From the NCBI GenBank assembly GCA_963746805.1, contig CAVVCQ010000008.1, positions 868,001-932,000 of the forward strand: DNA of 64,000 nucleotides. The letters run 5' to 3'. Source of the stretch: DATHTC01 sp963746805 (lineage in GTDB: Bacteria > Actinomycetota > Thermoleophilia > Gaiellales > Gaiellaceae). A program made the position numbers and the translations under genes. This document shows positions 25,725-33,226 of the stretch, one piece after another. The notes under the pieces are model-generated. The model had not been told where the DNA came from. It saw nothing but the letters and a program-made list of their open reading frames with translations, and searched no databases. The number at the start of each line of letters is the position of its first letter. Positions within the stretch are counted from its first letter, which is position 1.

Positions 25725-26543
25725 CTAGCGGGAGCTGCGTGGCCGGACGAGGATCGCCGCCACCGCTGGCCGCTGGACGATGCCGTCGCCGACGTCCAGC
25801 CAGTCGCCGCCGGCCGCGAGCGAGCGTGCCGCCTGCTCGCCGTCCGCGGGCGAGGCATGGCTCGACGCGAGCAGCTCGTAGCCGTCGGTCAGGCGCACGA
25901 GGACGTCGAACGCGAGCTCGTGTGCGTGCTGAGCCTCGGGCTGCTCCGGCTCGGGCTCGTGTTCGGCCGCGGGCGGCTCGGGCTCCGGCACGGGGGCGGG
26001 AGCGACGGGCAGCTCGACGACGGGCGCAGGCGCAGCTTCGGCCACGGGCGCCGGAGCGGGCTCGGCCATTGCGGGCATCGGCTCGGGCGCGGGCGCCGCG
26101 AACGCGGTCGGAAGCTCGACGACGACCTCCGCAGCGTGTGCGGGGACCTCGACGGACGCGACGGCCACGGGCTCGGGAGCGGGAAGCGGAGCGGGAGCGG
26201 GAGCGGGCACGGCCGCCACTGCGGGCGCCGCGGTCTCGGCCGCGGGGACGAGCTCGATCGGCGCGCTGAAGCCGCCGGCCTCGGACGCGGAAGCGGGTGC
26301 GGGGGCAGCCGCCTGCGTCCGGCCGAGCAGCCGGTCCAGCACCTCGGGCTGGACGTAGCCGCGGCTGCGGACGAGCTCCTCGACCGGGGTACCGGTCGCC
26401 GTCTGCTCGCGGATCAGGTCGCCGAGCTGGTCGGCGGTGATCAGGCCGCCGTGGAACAGGAGCGCCTCGAGCGACCGCGTCTCCTCACGTGGCGCCTGCG
26501 GAACGGTGGGCGCGCTGCCGTTGCCGTTGTTCGCGTCGTGCAC
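25725..26543 (-). CDS. GspE_N-like domain protein with Ala/Pro/Glu-rich linker
   Basis: 272 residues. The GTG at 26543 is chosen because GGGAGG lies five nt upstream; an ATG 29 nt further upstream has no such site. Residues ~20-75 ('SLEALLFHGGLITADQLGDLIREQTATGTPVEELVRSRGYVQPEVL') parallel the GspE_N domain of the ATPase encoded next. Then comes ~130 residues of Ala/Pro/Glu low complexity, and a final domain of ~60 residues ('DVLVRLTDGYELLASSHASPADGEQAARSLA') ending in basic residues. It is probably an adaptor or regulator of the ATPase. It is not in any family I can name. Confidence 0.7.
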   Translation of the reverse strand: MHDANNGNGSAPTVPQAPREETRSLEALLFHGGLITADQLGDLIREQTATGTPVEELVRSRGYVQPEVLDRLLGRTQAAAPAPASASEAGGFSAPIELVPAAETAAPAVAAVPAPAPAPLPAPEPVAVASVEVPAHAAEVVVELPTAFAAPAPEPMPAMAEPAPAPVAEAAPAPVVELPVAPAPVPEPEPPAAEHEPEPEQPEAQHAHELAFDVLVRLTDGYELLASSHASPADGEQAARSLAAGGDWLDVGDGIVQRPAVAAILVRPRSSR

Positions 26544-26760
26544 GTCTTCCTCCCTCACGACTGCGTCCTGCATGTCGTTCTCGCGCAGCCGCTGCGCGAG
26601 CTCCGGGTCGACCAAGGCGAGCTCTGGCGAGACCGAGAGAGCATGCGTGATCACAGTCCTGGTAGCCGCAAAGTGCCCGCGGATGCGGGCACGTTCCTTA
26701 TCGCTCGAAGCGGCGGCGGGCACGACCCTCGAAGGGGGCATAGCCCGCGAAGGACGTAAA
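26544..26760 (-). promoter_or_regulatory. Structured 5' leader upstream of the GspE_N-like gene
   Basis: Reading the minus strand, an outer GCGGGC...GCCCGC stem encloses a CCCT/AGGG hairpin. Then a perfect 8-bp hairpin follows with arms 26685-26692 and 26673-26680 and the loop ATCC. The arm GTGCCCGC occurs twice (also in CGTGCCCGCCG just upstream), so one GCGGGCAC could pair with either copy. This does not match a riboswitch class I can recognise. Confidence 0.4.
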
Positions 26761-26786
26761 GGGGCCCGCGCCGGTGCGCGGGCCCC
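26761..26786 (-). terminator. Perfect 11-bp hairpin after the PRC-barrel gene
   Basis: Arms 26761-26771 and 26776-26786, four-base loop (CGGT on the plus strand). On the minus strand it is followed by TTTA. Confidence 0.8.
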
Positions 26787-26800
26787 CGAAACCGTGCCCC

Positions 26801-27166
26801 TTAAAGGACGTCGCGGTCGCCGGTCGTCCGGCGCGACCCGTAGTACGAGCCGAGGTCCTCACGGAACGCGGTGTCGTCCCGCCTCGACTCGTCGTACTCC
26901 GGCGAGTCCTTGATCTCGTCCTTCGTCAGCGCGACGAAGACCGTCTCGGTATCGGCGTCGACCGACTGGATGACGCCTGCGGGCAGCATGACCTTCTTGC
27001 CGAAGATCCACGGCCCGGTGTCGACGACGACGAAGCTGCTGCCGGCGTCGTAGGTCGCGTCGTCGACCTTGCCGATGCCGCCGTCACGAGCCTCGACGGA
27101 GTAGCCCGTCAGGTCGATTCCGGCGGCGGGGCTCGTTGTATACGTCCACATGTCGATGGTAGACAT
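26801..27166 (-). CDS. PRC-barrel domain protein
   Basis: 121 residues. 'LTGYSVEARDGGIGKVDDATYDAGSSFVVVDTGPWIFGKKVMLPAGVIQSVD' is a typical PRC-barrel, a small beta-barrel related to RimM and photosynthetic reaction-centre H subunits, followed by 'VFVALTKDEIKDSPEYD', the usual C-terminal tail of stress-type PRC proteins. AAAGGAG lies five nt before the ATG, one of the strongest ribosome-binding sites here. It is a single-gene unit ending in a perfect hairpin. Role unknown, probably stress related. Confidence 0.85.
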   Translation of the reverse strand: MSTIDMWTYTTSPAAGIDLTGYSVEARDGGIGKVDDATYDAGSSFVVVDTGPWIFGKKVMLPAGVIQSVDADTETVFVALTKDEIKDSPEYDESRRDDTAFREDLGSYYGSRRTTGDRDVL

Positions 27167-27245
27167 GAAGCTCCTTTCGTCGATTCTGGGGTCACCTAGG
27201 ACCTCGCCACTCAGGTGATTTCGAAACCGGAAACCGGGCGGACGG

Positions 27246-29051
27246 CTATGCGGCAGACGTCACGAGCCGGTCGAGCGCCGGGTTGTCGATCTGCGCGGCC
27301 AGTGCGCGCGCCGCGTCGAGCGCCCCGGGCTCGCCCAGCCGTGCGCGATAGAGCGTCGCGCGCAGCTGCAGCTCGCGGATACCCCTCCGCGCCGTGATCG
27401 CCTCGAGCTCGTCGATCCAGCGCAAGGCCGCCCCGGCGCCGTAGTCGACGGCGACGGCACACAGGGCGTCCAGGCCGTAGGCCTCGATCCACAGATACGT
27501 GTCCGGCAGGCGGCGGCACAGCTTCGGCGCCTCGACGAGCAGGTCGAGCGCCCGGTGGACGTCCCCGCGCGCTGCGGCGACGAGGCCGAGGCCGCGCAGG
27601 CCGACGCTCTCCCAGCAGGCGTCGCCGACCTCCGTCCCGAGGGCGAATGCGTGCTCGAAGCGCTCCTCCGCGGCGTCGACGTCGCCGAGCACGAGGTCGA
27701 GCTCGCCGCGGAACGACTCCGGCCAGGAGACGAACGCGGTCATGCCCCTCGAGTCGACCTCGTCGAGCGCCTGGTCGAGCAGGTGGAGCGCGTCCTCGAG
27801 CTCGCCGCGGAGGACGTGGTAGCGGCCGAGCATGGTCAGCGCCTGGGCCAACGGCTGCCCCGTCGGCAGCCGTCGCGCGCGCTCGACCGCCAGCGGCAGG
27901 AGCACGCCGGCCGCGGCGTGGTCGCCGATGTCGTGCCGGCAGGCGCCGCGGATCAGGTCGATCCAGGCGAGCTCCTCCTCGCGCCCGTCCGCGAGCTCGG
28001 CCGTACGCGCGAGCGACTCCTCCGCGCGGTCGTACTGGGCCCGGAGGAACCGCACCCAGCTGATCTCGCGCCACCCCGTCGCGGCGACGTCGTCGCGGCC
28101 GACGGCCTCGGCGAGGGTCGTGCCCTCGTGCAGCGCGGCCGCGCCCTCCTCGTCGGTCCCGCGGGCGGCGTGGACGAGCGCGCCGCCGAGCGTGACCAGC
28201 GCTCCGGCAAGGAGCTCGCGGTCCTCGATCCTGCGCGCCGTGGCGACGGCGCCGCGCAGCCGCCCCAGGCCGGCCTCGATCGCGCCGGCGGCGAGGGCCG
28301 CTTCGCCCGCCTCGACCTGCGCGAGGACCCCGGCGCCCCCGGACACGAGGCCGACGACCGGCGGCTTCGACGCCTCGGCCGCCGTCCGCAGCGCGGGGCT
28401 CGGCTCGATGCCGAGGTCTCGCCGGAAGAGCTCCACGCAGGCCTCGGCGCGGCGCGCGGCCGCCTCGTCGTCGCCCGCCGCTCGGAGGCAGCGGACGAGC
28501 AGGACGTGGCCGTTCTCCTCGTACGGATCGAGGCGAACCAGCTCGGACGCGAACCGGGTCGCCTCGTCGGCCTCGTCGCGGGCGAGCAGCGCGAGCGCGG
28601 CCTCGTGCAGGACGGCGCCCGTCATCCCGGCAACGTGCCGGCGCTCGCCGTCGAGCCAGAGCTCGAACGCAGGACTCGAGCGAACGCTCAGACCCTCCAG
28701 GAGCTCGCGCCCGAGGCCCGGAAGCGCCACGGCCTCCAGCCAGGCGCCTCGCCCCAGGACGTCGACGTCGACCAGCGTCCCCGGCCGCAGCGTGAGACGC
28801 ACGGGGTCGCCGCCCAGCTCGGCGTCGTCGCCGAGGCTGCGGCGGAGCGTCGAGAGCGTCCACCGCAGCGTTCCCAGCGGATCGTCCGCTTCCGGGAAGA
28901 GGAGGCTCGCCACGGACTCGCGCGACGGCGGCACGCGCGTACGCAGGAGGTAGACCAGCAACCCCCATGCCTTGTGCCCGCGCGGCGGCTCCACGGGCGC
29001 GCCGCCCCGCTCCAGCCGCGGCGGGCCGAGGAGGTGGATGCTCAGCCCGAT
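27246..29051 (-). CDS. SARP/BTAD-type transcriptional activator with TPR repeats (start uncertain)
   Basis: About 600 residues. The N-terminal OmpR-like winged helix ('LSIHLLGPPRLERGGAPVEPPRGHKAWGLLVYLL') is followed by a BTAD domain ('ALLARDEADEATRFASELVRLDPYEENGHVLLVRCLRAAGDDEAAARRAEACVELFRRDLG') and then TPR-like helices to the end. There is no ATPase domain between. BTAD regulators usually activate nearby secondary-metabolism or stress operons. No ATG, GTG or TTG lies at the expected start. An ATC (29051) has GGGAGG six nt upstream and a CTG (29045) is next, so the start is either non-canonical or miscalled. It is divergent from the PD40 gene. Confidence 0.8.
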   Translation of the reverse strand: MGLSIHLLGPPRLERGGAPVEPPRGHKAWGLLVYLLRTRVPPSRESVASLLFPEADDPLGTLRWTLSTLRRSLGDDAELGGDPVRLTLRPGTLVDVDVLGRGAWLEAVALPGLGRELLEGLSVRSSPAFELWLDGERRHVAGMTGAVLHEAALALLARDEADEATRFASELVRLDPYEENGHVLLVRCLRAAGDDEAAARRAEACVELFRRDLGIEPSPALRTAAEASKPPVVGLVSGGAGVLAQVEAGEAALAAGAIEAGLGRLRGAVATARRIEDRELLAGALVTLGGALVHAARGTDEEGAAALHEGTTLAEAVGRDDVAATGWREISWVRFLRAQYDRAEESLARTAELADGREEELAWIDLIRGACRHDIGDHAAAGVLLPLAVERARRLPTGQPLAQALTMLGRYHVLRGELEDALHLLDQALDEVDSRGMTAFVSWPESFRGELDLVLGDVDAAEERFEHAFALGTEVGDACWESVGLRGLGLVAAARGDVHRALDLLVEAPKLCRRLPDTYLWIEAYGLDALCAVAVDYGAGAALRWIDELEAITARRGIRELQLRATLYRARLGEPGALDAARALAAQIDNPALDRLVTSAA

Positions 29052-29139
29052 GGCGCGCCTCCCGTCGTCACACGAGCCGTCACACGCTCCACTGTGACCG
29101 TCGGTCCCGTCGACCGCAACAACCCGAAGGGAGAGCACG

Positions 29140-30081
29140 ATGCGCAGGACGACGGGACCGGCGCTGCTGGCGGCACTGCTGTCCGTGGCGGCGTTCGCGG
29201 TGGCGGCCCAGGCCAAGAGCTTCACGGACTGGCAGGCCGCGAAGAAGATCGACGAGATCGGCGGCAACAGCCCGGAGCTGAACACGCCGTCGCTCGACGG
29301 GTGCCCGATCCAGGCCCCGGACGGGCGCAGCCTGTACCTGGCCTCGAACCGGCCGGGCGGGAAGGGCCTGCTCGACATCTGGGTCGCACGACGGCAGAAC
29401 GCGCAGGATCCGTGGGGCGCGCCCGAGAACCTCGGCGAGCCGGTCAACTCGGCCGCCGACGACTTCTGCCCGACCCCGATCAAGGGCGACGGGCTGTTCT
29501 TCGTCAGCCGTGAGGCGCTGCCCGGGCGCGTGCGGCGCTGGGGGACATCTACTTCACCCGCTGGAGCCGGCAGGGCGGTTGGGGCGAGCCGCAGCATCTC
29601 GCCTGCGCGCCCGAGGGGCCGAACAGCCCGCTCGACGAGCAGGGGCCGTCGTACGTGGAGGTCGGGAAGCGCGGGGCTGCTGTACTTCTCGCGCAGCTCG
29701 GCGACGGTGCCCGGGGACATCTTCGTCAGCGGCGGCCTCGCCGGGCAGGCTTTCGGGCCGGCCGCAGCAGTCGGTGCGTTGAACGACCCGGCGGCCAACG
29801 ACATCCAGCCGAACGTCCGCGCGGACCGGCTCGAGGTCGTCCTCTCGTCCAACCGGGCCGGGACGCTCGGCGGCCAGGACATCTGGGTCGCGACGCGTGA
29901 GCGGGTGGAGGACCTGTGGTCTGCGCCCGTGAACATGGGTACGGCGGTGAACAGCGCAGCGGCCGAGTCGCGGCCCTCGCTGTCGGGGCACGCCCGCACG
30001 CTCCTGTTCGGGCGCGCGCCCGGGCCCGAGGGCATGTCGGACATCTACGTCACGAGCCGGAGACCGGCCGGCCGCGGCTGA
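29140..30081 (+). CDS. Secreted TolB/PD40-like propeller protein with two compensating frameshifts
   Basis: About 313 residues. Signal peptide to residue ~25, then PD40 repeats: 'GCPIQAPDGRSLYLASNRPGGKGLLDIWVARR', 'NIQPNVRADRLEVVLSSNRAGTLGGQDIWVATR' and 'SRPSLSGHARTLLFGRAPGPEGMSDIYVTSR'. Between about 29530 and 29670 the main frame gives Arg/Gly noise, while the next frame encodes 'DIYFTRWSRQGGWGEPQHL', a missing repeat; a base lost near 29528-29540 and one gained near 29665-29675 explain it. AAGGGAG lies six nt before the ATG. It is divergent from the BTAD regulator, which may control it. Confidence 0.78.
   Translation: MRRTTGPALLAALLSVAAFAVAAQAKSFTDWQAAKKIDEIGGNSPELNTPSLDGCPIQAPDGRSLYLASNRPGGKGLLDIWVARRQNAQDPWGAPENLGEPVNSAADDFCPTPIKGDGLFFVSREALPGRVRRWGTSTSPAGAGRAVGASRSISPARPRGRTARSTSRGRRTWRSGSAGLLYFSRSSATVPGDIFVSGGLAGQAFGPAAAVGALNDPAANDIQPNVRADRLEVVLSSNRAGTLGGQDIWVATRERVEDLWSAPVNMGTAVNSAAAESRPSLSGHARTLLFGRAPGPEGMSDIYVTSRRPAGRG
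29528..29675. other. Segment read in the wrong frame inside the PD40 gene
   Basis: Propeller-like sequence continues only in a second frame here. The original frame resumes at the run GCGGGG near 29670. Confidence 0.7.
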
Positions 30082-30092
30082 TCTCTTGCGCA

Positions 30093-30120
30093 CGGAGGGC
30101 CCGATTCGTCGGGCCCTCCG
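30093..30120 (+). terminator. Perfect 12-bp hairpin with TTCG loop
   Basis: Arms 30093-30104 and 30109-30120 with the very stable tetraloop TTCG, 12 nt after the PD40 stop. No T tract follows. Confidence 0.82.
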
Positions 30121-30122
30121 GG

Positions 30123-30128
30123 TACGGT
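30123..30128 (+). promoter_or_regulatory. -10-like hexamer TACGGT, six nt before ATG 30135
   Basis: It lies directly after the terminator hairpin and no Shine-Dalgarno site is present, which suggests a separate leaderless transcript. Confidence 0.45.
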
Positions 30129-30134
30129 CGGGGC

Positions 30135-30821
30135 ATGGCCGGGCCGCTCGACGAGTTAGGGGAGGATCCGGGCGCGCTCTTCCGCGAGCTCGTCGAGTGG
30201 TCGACGCGCCCGTCGTTCGGCTCGCACTCGAAGCGCGAGCTCGAGCTGAAGCTGTTCGAGCTCCTCTACCGCAGTCGGCTCGCGGAGGGGCCGGTGTCGG
30301 TGGCGCGGATCGCGGAGGAGCTGACGACGACCCGCGCGCGGGCGCGGTCGCTGCTGCTGGAGGTGCAGACGAGGCTGGCGGCGCTGCCGGCCTCGGAGCC
30401 GCGGAAGGCGCGCCTGGCGCGGTTCGTGAAGCAGTGGCCGCGGCTGGGTCGGATCGAGGCGGACGGGAACCGGCTGCGGATGGTGATCGACGACCCGTTC
30501 CTGCGCGACCTGCTGCGGAACCACGCCTATGAGAGCGGGATCGACATCGACACGTCGTTCGCGAGCGAGATCGTGACGCTCAGCTGGCCGTCGTACGTGG
30601 CGCTGCTGGAGTCGCTCGCGGGCGCGGAGGCAGTCGACGAGGTGGTCGAGCTCTTCGCCGCGGACGTGAGGGCAGCGCTACGGCGGAGCGCGAAGCGACA
30701 GGCGGAGTTCGACGAGGCGATGCGCGAGCCGGAGACGGACGTGGAGAAGCTGACGAGGGCGGCGAAGTTTGCGGTCGACTACGGGCTGCCGCTCGCACGG
30801 GCCGCGGGCCTGGGCCTCTGA
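30135..30821 (+). CDS. Unrecognised protein with an N-terminal winged-helix-like region
   Basis: 228 residues, cytoplasmic (no signal or membrane segment). Residues ~25-85 ('HSKRELELKLFELLYRSRLAEGPVSVARIAEELTTTRARARSLLLEVQTRLA') look like a helix-turn-helix with a basic recognition helix. The middle, 'GRIEADGNRLRMVIDDPFLRDLLRNHAYESGIDIDTSF', looks like a ligand or dimerisation strand-helix unit, and the C-terminal half is helical. The KRELELKL plus wHTH plus ID.SF layout reminds me of unnamed proteins from accessory regions of other bacteria, but I cannot assign a family. It stands alone between a terminator and a gene-poor stretch. Confidence 0.6.
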   Translation: MAGPLDELGEDPGALFRELVEWSTRPSFGSHSKRELELKLFELLYRSRLAEGPVSVARIAEELTTTRARARSLLLEVQTRLAALPASEPRKARLARFVKQWPRLGRIEADGNRLRMVIDDPFLRDLLRNHAYESGIDIDTSFASEIVTLSWPSYVALLESLAGAEAVDEVVELFAADVRAALRRSAKRQAEFDEAMREPETDVEKLTRAAKFAVDYGLPLARAAGLGL

Positions 30822-30837
30822 CGATGGCTCCACCGCG

Positions 30838-30862
30838 CCGGACACGGGCTGACCCCGCACCG
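30838..30862. repeat. Partial copy of the CCGGACACGG palindromic element
   Basis: Shares CCGGACACGG and CTGACCCCG with the full palindrome at 61509-61545 but lacks the inner arm between them. Confidence 0.35.
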
Positions 30863-31090
30863 GATCTGTTCGCCTGAAGCTCCTCGCCTCGCGCGCGTTG
30901 CGCGTCGGTGGTTTGCGGGCTCGGGCCGGAACCTAAGTGCGGGGCCAGTCACGAACACCTTACGCCTTTGGGCGCGTCGGTGCGGTTAAGACTTCGTGCC
31001 GATCCTCACGCACTCATATCCCGCGCGCGCCTCGCCACACTCAGCTGGCCAGCTACGACTACGGGCTCCTGTTGCGTGCATCGGCGGTGA

Positions 31091-31129
31091 GCTTCGCCCC
31101 GCCCGACCGGAGCCGAGCGGGGCGCAAGC
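31091..31129 (-). terminator. Hairpin directly after the small secreted protein gene
   Basis: Arms 31091-31102 and 31117-31129 pair over 12 bp with one bulged C, around a 14-nt loop. It starts one base past the stop codon. Confidence 0.65.
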
Positions 31130-31130
31130 C

Positions 31131-31457
31131 TCAGCCGATCAGGATGGCGATGATCCCGTTGGTGCCGCCCGGCTGCGGCGCGGCCGTCACGAACTGCAAC
31201 GTGTTCGACGTGCCGTCCGTGGTGGCCGTCAGCCGCATCGCGGCCGGGGCCTTCGCGAAGTCGCTCACGACCTCGCCACCCGATCGAGTGCCCATGGCCC
31301 TCGGCCGCTTGAGCACGGTGTTGAGTTCGAACACCTCGGTTGATCCGATGTTGAGGACGCGTGGCGGCGGCTTCTTCGAGTTACCGGCCGAGGCGATGGG
31401 CGCAACCGTGACGGCGAGCGCGGCGACGGCGGCGATGGTGGTGAGTCCGCGGATCAT
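31131..31457 (-). CDS. Small secreted protein of unknown function
   Basis: 108 residues. The signal peptide ('MIRGLTTIAAVAALAVTV', cleavage near 'ASA-GN') is followed by a basic proline-rich start and a beta-rich domain of about 75 residues ending in a hydrophobic tail ('GIIAILIG'). No cysteines, no family recognised. The ATG overlaps the stop of the 48-codon gene upstream by 4 nt, so the two are made together, and a hairpin ends the transcript. Confidence 0.6.
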   Translation of the reverse strand: MIRGLTTIAAVAALAVTVAPIASAGNSKKPPPRVLNIGSTEVFELNTVLKRPRAMGTRSGGEVVSDFAKAPAAMRLTATTDGTSNTLQFVTAAPQPGGTNGIIAILIG

Positions 31458-31600
31458 GACTTCACCTGTCCCGATGCCGCGTCCCGAGGCGACTTGATCG
31501 AGGCAGCGTTGTCGCTGGACTTGATCCCATGGCTCACTCCGAAGCTGAACCCCTTCGGTTGGGGCGCTGCGAGCTTGGCAGTGTTTTTCTTGCCGGTCAC
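31454..31600 (-). CDS. 48-residue basic peptide, coupled to the secreted protein
   Basis: Begins at GTG 31600 with GGGAGG five nt upstream, the strongest start signal in this stretch; longer in-frame versions have none. The peptide is rich in Lys, Ser and Ala ('GKKNTAKLAAPQPKG', 'FGVSHGIKSSDNAA'), with no Cys, no signal peptide and no hydrophobic helix. Its stop overlaps the next ATG (ATGA). It lies 106 nt downstream of sufD on the same strand and might be the tail of that operon or a separate unit. Function unknown; it could be a leader that tunes the secreted protein. Confidence 0.5.
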   Translation of the reverse strand: MTGKKNTAKLAAPQPKGFSFGVSHGIKSSDNAASIKSPRDAASGQVKS

Positions 31601-31706
31601 GGTGTCCTCCCTTGCATTGATGTCCTCGCTCTGAAGACACCGGAAAGGAGACGCATCTTCCATCGTGCCGCGATGCGACGGGCTAGGCGTTTCCCGGCCG
31701 GCCCGG

Positions 31707-32873
31707 CTACGCCTGCGGAATGCGACTCTCGAGCGCCGCGCCCAGGGCTTCCCGGACGGGCTCGAGGTCGATGCGGTCCAGGATGTCCTGGAAGAACCCG
31801 CGCACGATGATCCGCTCCGCCTCCTGCCTGCTCAGCCCACGCGCCATCAGGTAGAAGAGCTGCTCGCGGTCGACCTGGCCCGTCGTCGACCCGTGGGTGC
31901 AGCGGACGTCGTTCGCGAGGATCTCCAGGCCCGGAATCGAGTCGGCGTGCGCCTTCGGCGACAGCATCAGGTTTCGGTTCTCCTGGTACGCGTTCGTCTG
32001 CTGCGCCTCGTTCTCGACGCGGATCATCCCGCGCCACACCGTCGACGCCCGGTCGCGCAGCGCGCCCTTGAACGCGAAGTCGCTCTCCGTTCGCGGCGCG
32101 ATGTGCTCCTGGAAGGTGTCGTAGTCGAGGTGCTGGTCGCCGTCGGCGAAGTACGCGCCCGTCACGCGCGAGGTCGCGCCCGGGCCGGCGAGGTCGTTCT
32201 GGATGCGCACCTTGCCCTTCTTCGAGCCGAAGCCGCCGGCGACCCAGTCGAGCTCGGCGTCGCGATCGACGCGCGCATGGTGCGTCGCGAAGTGCCACGT
32301 CTCGCGGGAGAGGTTCTGGATCGACACGTACTCGAGCTTCGCGTTCGGGCCGACGAAGAGCTCCGCGACAGCGTTCGAGTAGCCGCGCAGGTCGGGACTC
32401 GCGCTCGCGTACTCCTCGATCAGCGTCAGCGACGCGCTCTCCTCGACCTCGACGAGCAGGCGCCAGAACAGGGAGCCGTCCTCGACCGCGTTCGCGACGC
32501 GCACGTACAGCGGCTGCTCGACGACGACGCCCTTCGGGACACGCACGAGCAGGCCCGCCTGCCACGCCGCAGCGTTGTGCGCGGCGAACTTCTCGTCCCA
32601 GCCGACGAGCTCGTGCAGCCGGGGATGGTCCTCCGGCAGCAGCTCGAAGGTCACGCCGTCCGGGGCGCGCTCGATCTCGATCCCGCCCTCGCCCACGTGC
32701 GCGAGGCCGGCGACATCGAGCTCGAGCAGCGACTCGGGCCGCGAGACCTTCCCCGGCGCCGCGGTGAACGCGTCGGGGTCGAAGCCGCGCAGGTCGGTGA
32801 ACCGCCAGGGCTCGTCGTCCGTGCCAGGTACGGGCAGCGACCGGTAGCGCTCGAGTGCCTCCGCGCGCGCCAT
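31707..32873 (-). CDS. sufD: Fe-S cluster assembly protein SufD
   Basis: 388 residues. The C-terminal SufB/SufD core is clear: 'YSNAVAELFVGPNAKLEYVSIQNLS', 'DLAGPGATSRVTGAYFADGDQHLDYDTFQEHIA', 'SDFAFKGALRDRASTVWRGMIRVE' and 'DVRCTHGSTTGQVDREQLFYLMARGLSRQEA' with the family's conserved Cys and His. SufD partners SufB and SufC to form the SufBC2D scaffold that builds Fe-S clusters in the cytoplasm. It is the last suf gene here: no sufS or sufU follows, so the cysteine desulfurase must be encoded elsewhere. ATG shares a base with the stop of the third VOC gene. Confidence 0.92.
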   Translation of the reverse strand: MARAEALERYRSLPVPGTDDEPWRFTDLRGFDPDAFTAAPGKVSRPESLLELDVAGLAHVGEGGIEIERAPDGVTFELLPEDHPRLHELVGWDEKFAAHNAAAWQAGLLVRVPKGVVVEQPLYVRVANAVEDGSLFWRLLVEVEESASLTLIEEYASASPDLRGYSNAVAELFVGPNAKLEYVSIQNLSRETWHFATHHARVDRDAELDWVAGGFGSKKGKVRIQNDLAGPGATSRVTGAYFADGDQHLDYDTFQEHIAPRTESDFAFKGALRDRASTVWRGMIRVENEAQQTNAYQENRNLMLSPKAHADSIPGLEILANDVRCTHGSTTGQVDREQLFYLMARGLSRQEAERIIVRGFFQDILDRIDLEPVREALGAALESRIPQA

Positions 32874-33226
32874 CAGTCCGCGTACCTCCGGTGCAGGATC
32901 AGCGAGTTGCCGTCGGGATCCTCGAAGAACGCCATGTGGCAGACGCCGGAGTCGCGCGTGCCGACGAACTGGACGCCCTTGGCCTCCAGCTCCGCGCGAG
33001 CGGCCGCGACGTCCGCGACCCGGAGCGCGATCCCGTGCGCGGCGCTCTGGGGAAACTCGACACCCTGCTTCGCCGGCTCCCACAGCGCCAGGGTCACGTT
33101 CGGCGTCTCGAACTCCGTCGCCTCACGCGGGTTCTGCGGCAGCTCGAGCACGTCGCGGTAGAACGCGATCGCCCGCTCGACATCGCGCGTGGGCACGTCC
33201 ACGAAGTCCACCCGCTCCACCTGCAT
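32873..33226 (-). CDS. VOC-family protein inside the suf operon (copy nearest sufD)
   Basis: 117 residues. 'QVERVDFVDVPTRDVERAIAFYRDVLELPQNP' and 'AFFEDPDGNSLILHRRYAD' mark the two halves. The last motif 'GVCHMAFFEDPDGN' is shared with the two neighbouring VOC genes, so the three are paralogues from tandem duplication. Start ATG 33226 coincides with the end of the preceding VOC gene, and its stop overlaps sufD. Reaction unknown. Confidence 0.85.
   Translation of the reverse strand: MQVERVDFVDVPTRDVERAIAFYRDVLELPQNPREATEFETPNVTLALWEPAKQGVEFPQSAAHGIALRVADVAAARAELEAKGVQFVGTRDSGVCHMAFFEDPDGNSLILHRRYAD

Larger units (their letters stand above)
30822..31130. other. 309-nt stretch without a convincing gene
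   Basis: Short frames are present on both strands but none has codon use, a start signal or similarity I can support. It contains a partial copy of a palindromic motif (30838-30862) and, at its right end, the terminator of the minus-strand gene. Base composition is slightly less GC-rich between 30930 and 31070. Confidence 0.6.

Noticed and set aside
26544..26760. c-di-GMP riboswitch before the pilus-type genes.
   Set aside because: The required GGGCAAA and GCAAAGC-type consensus segments could not be found; only generic hairpins are present.
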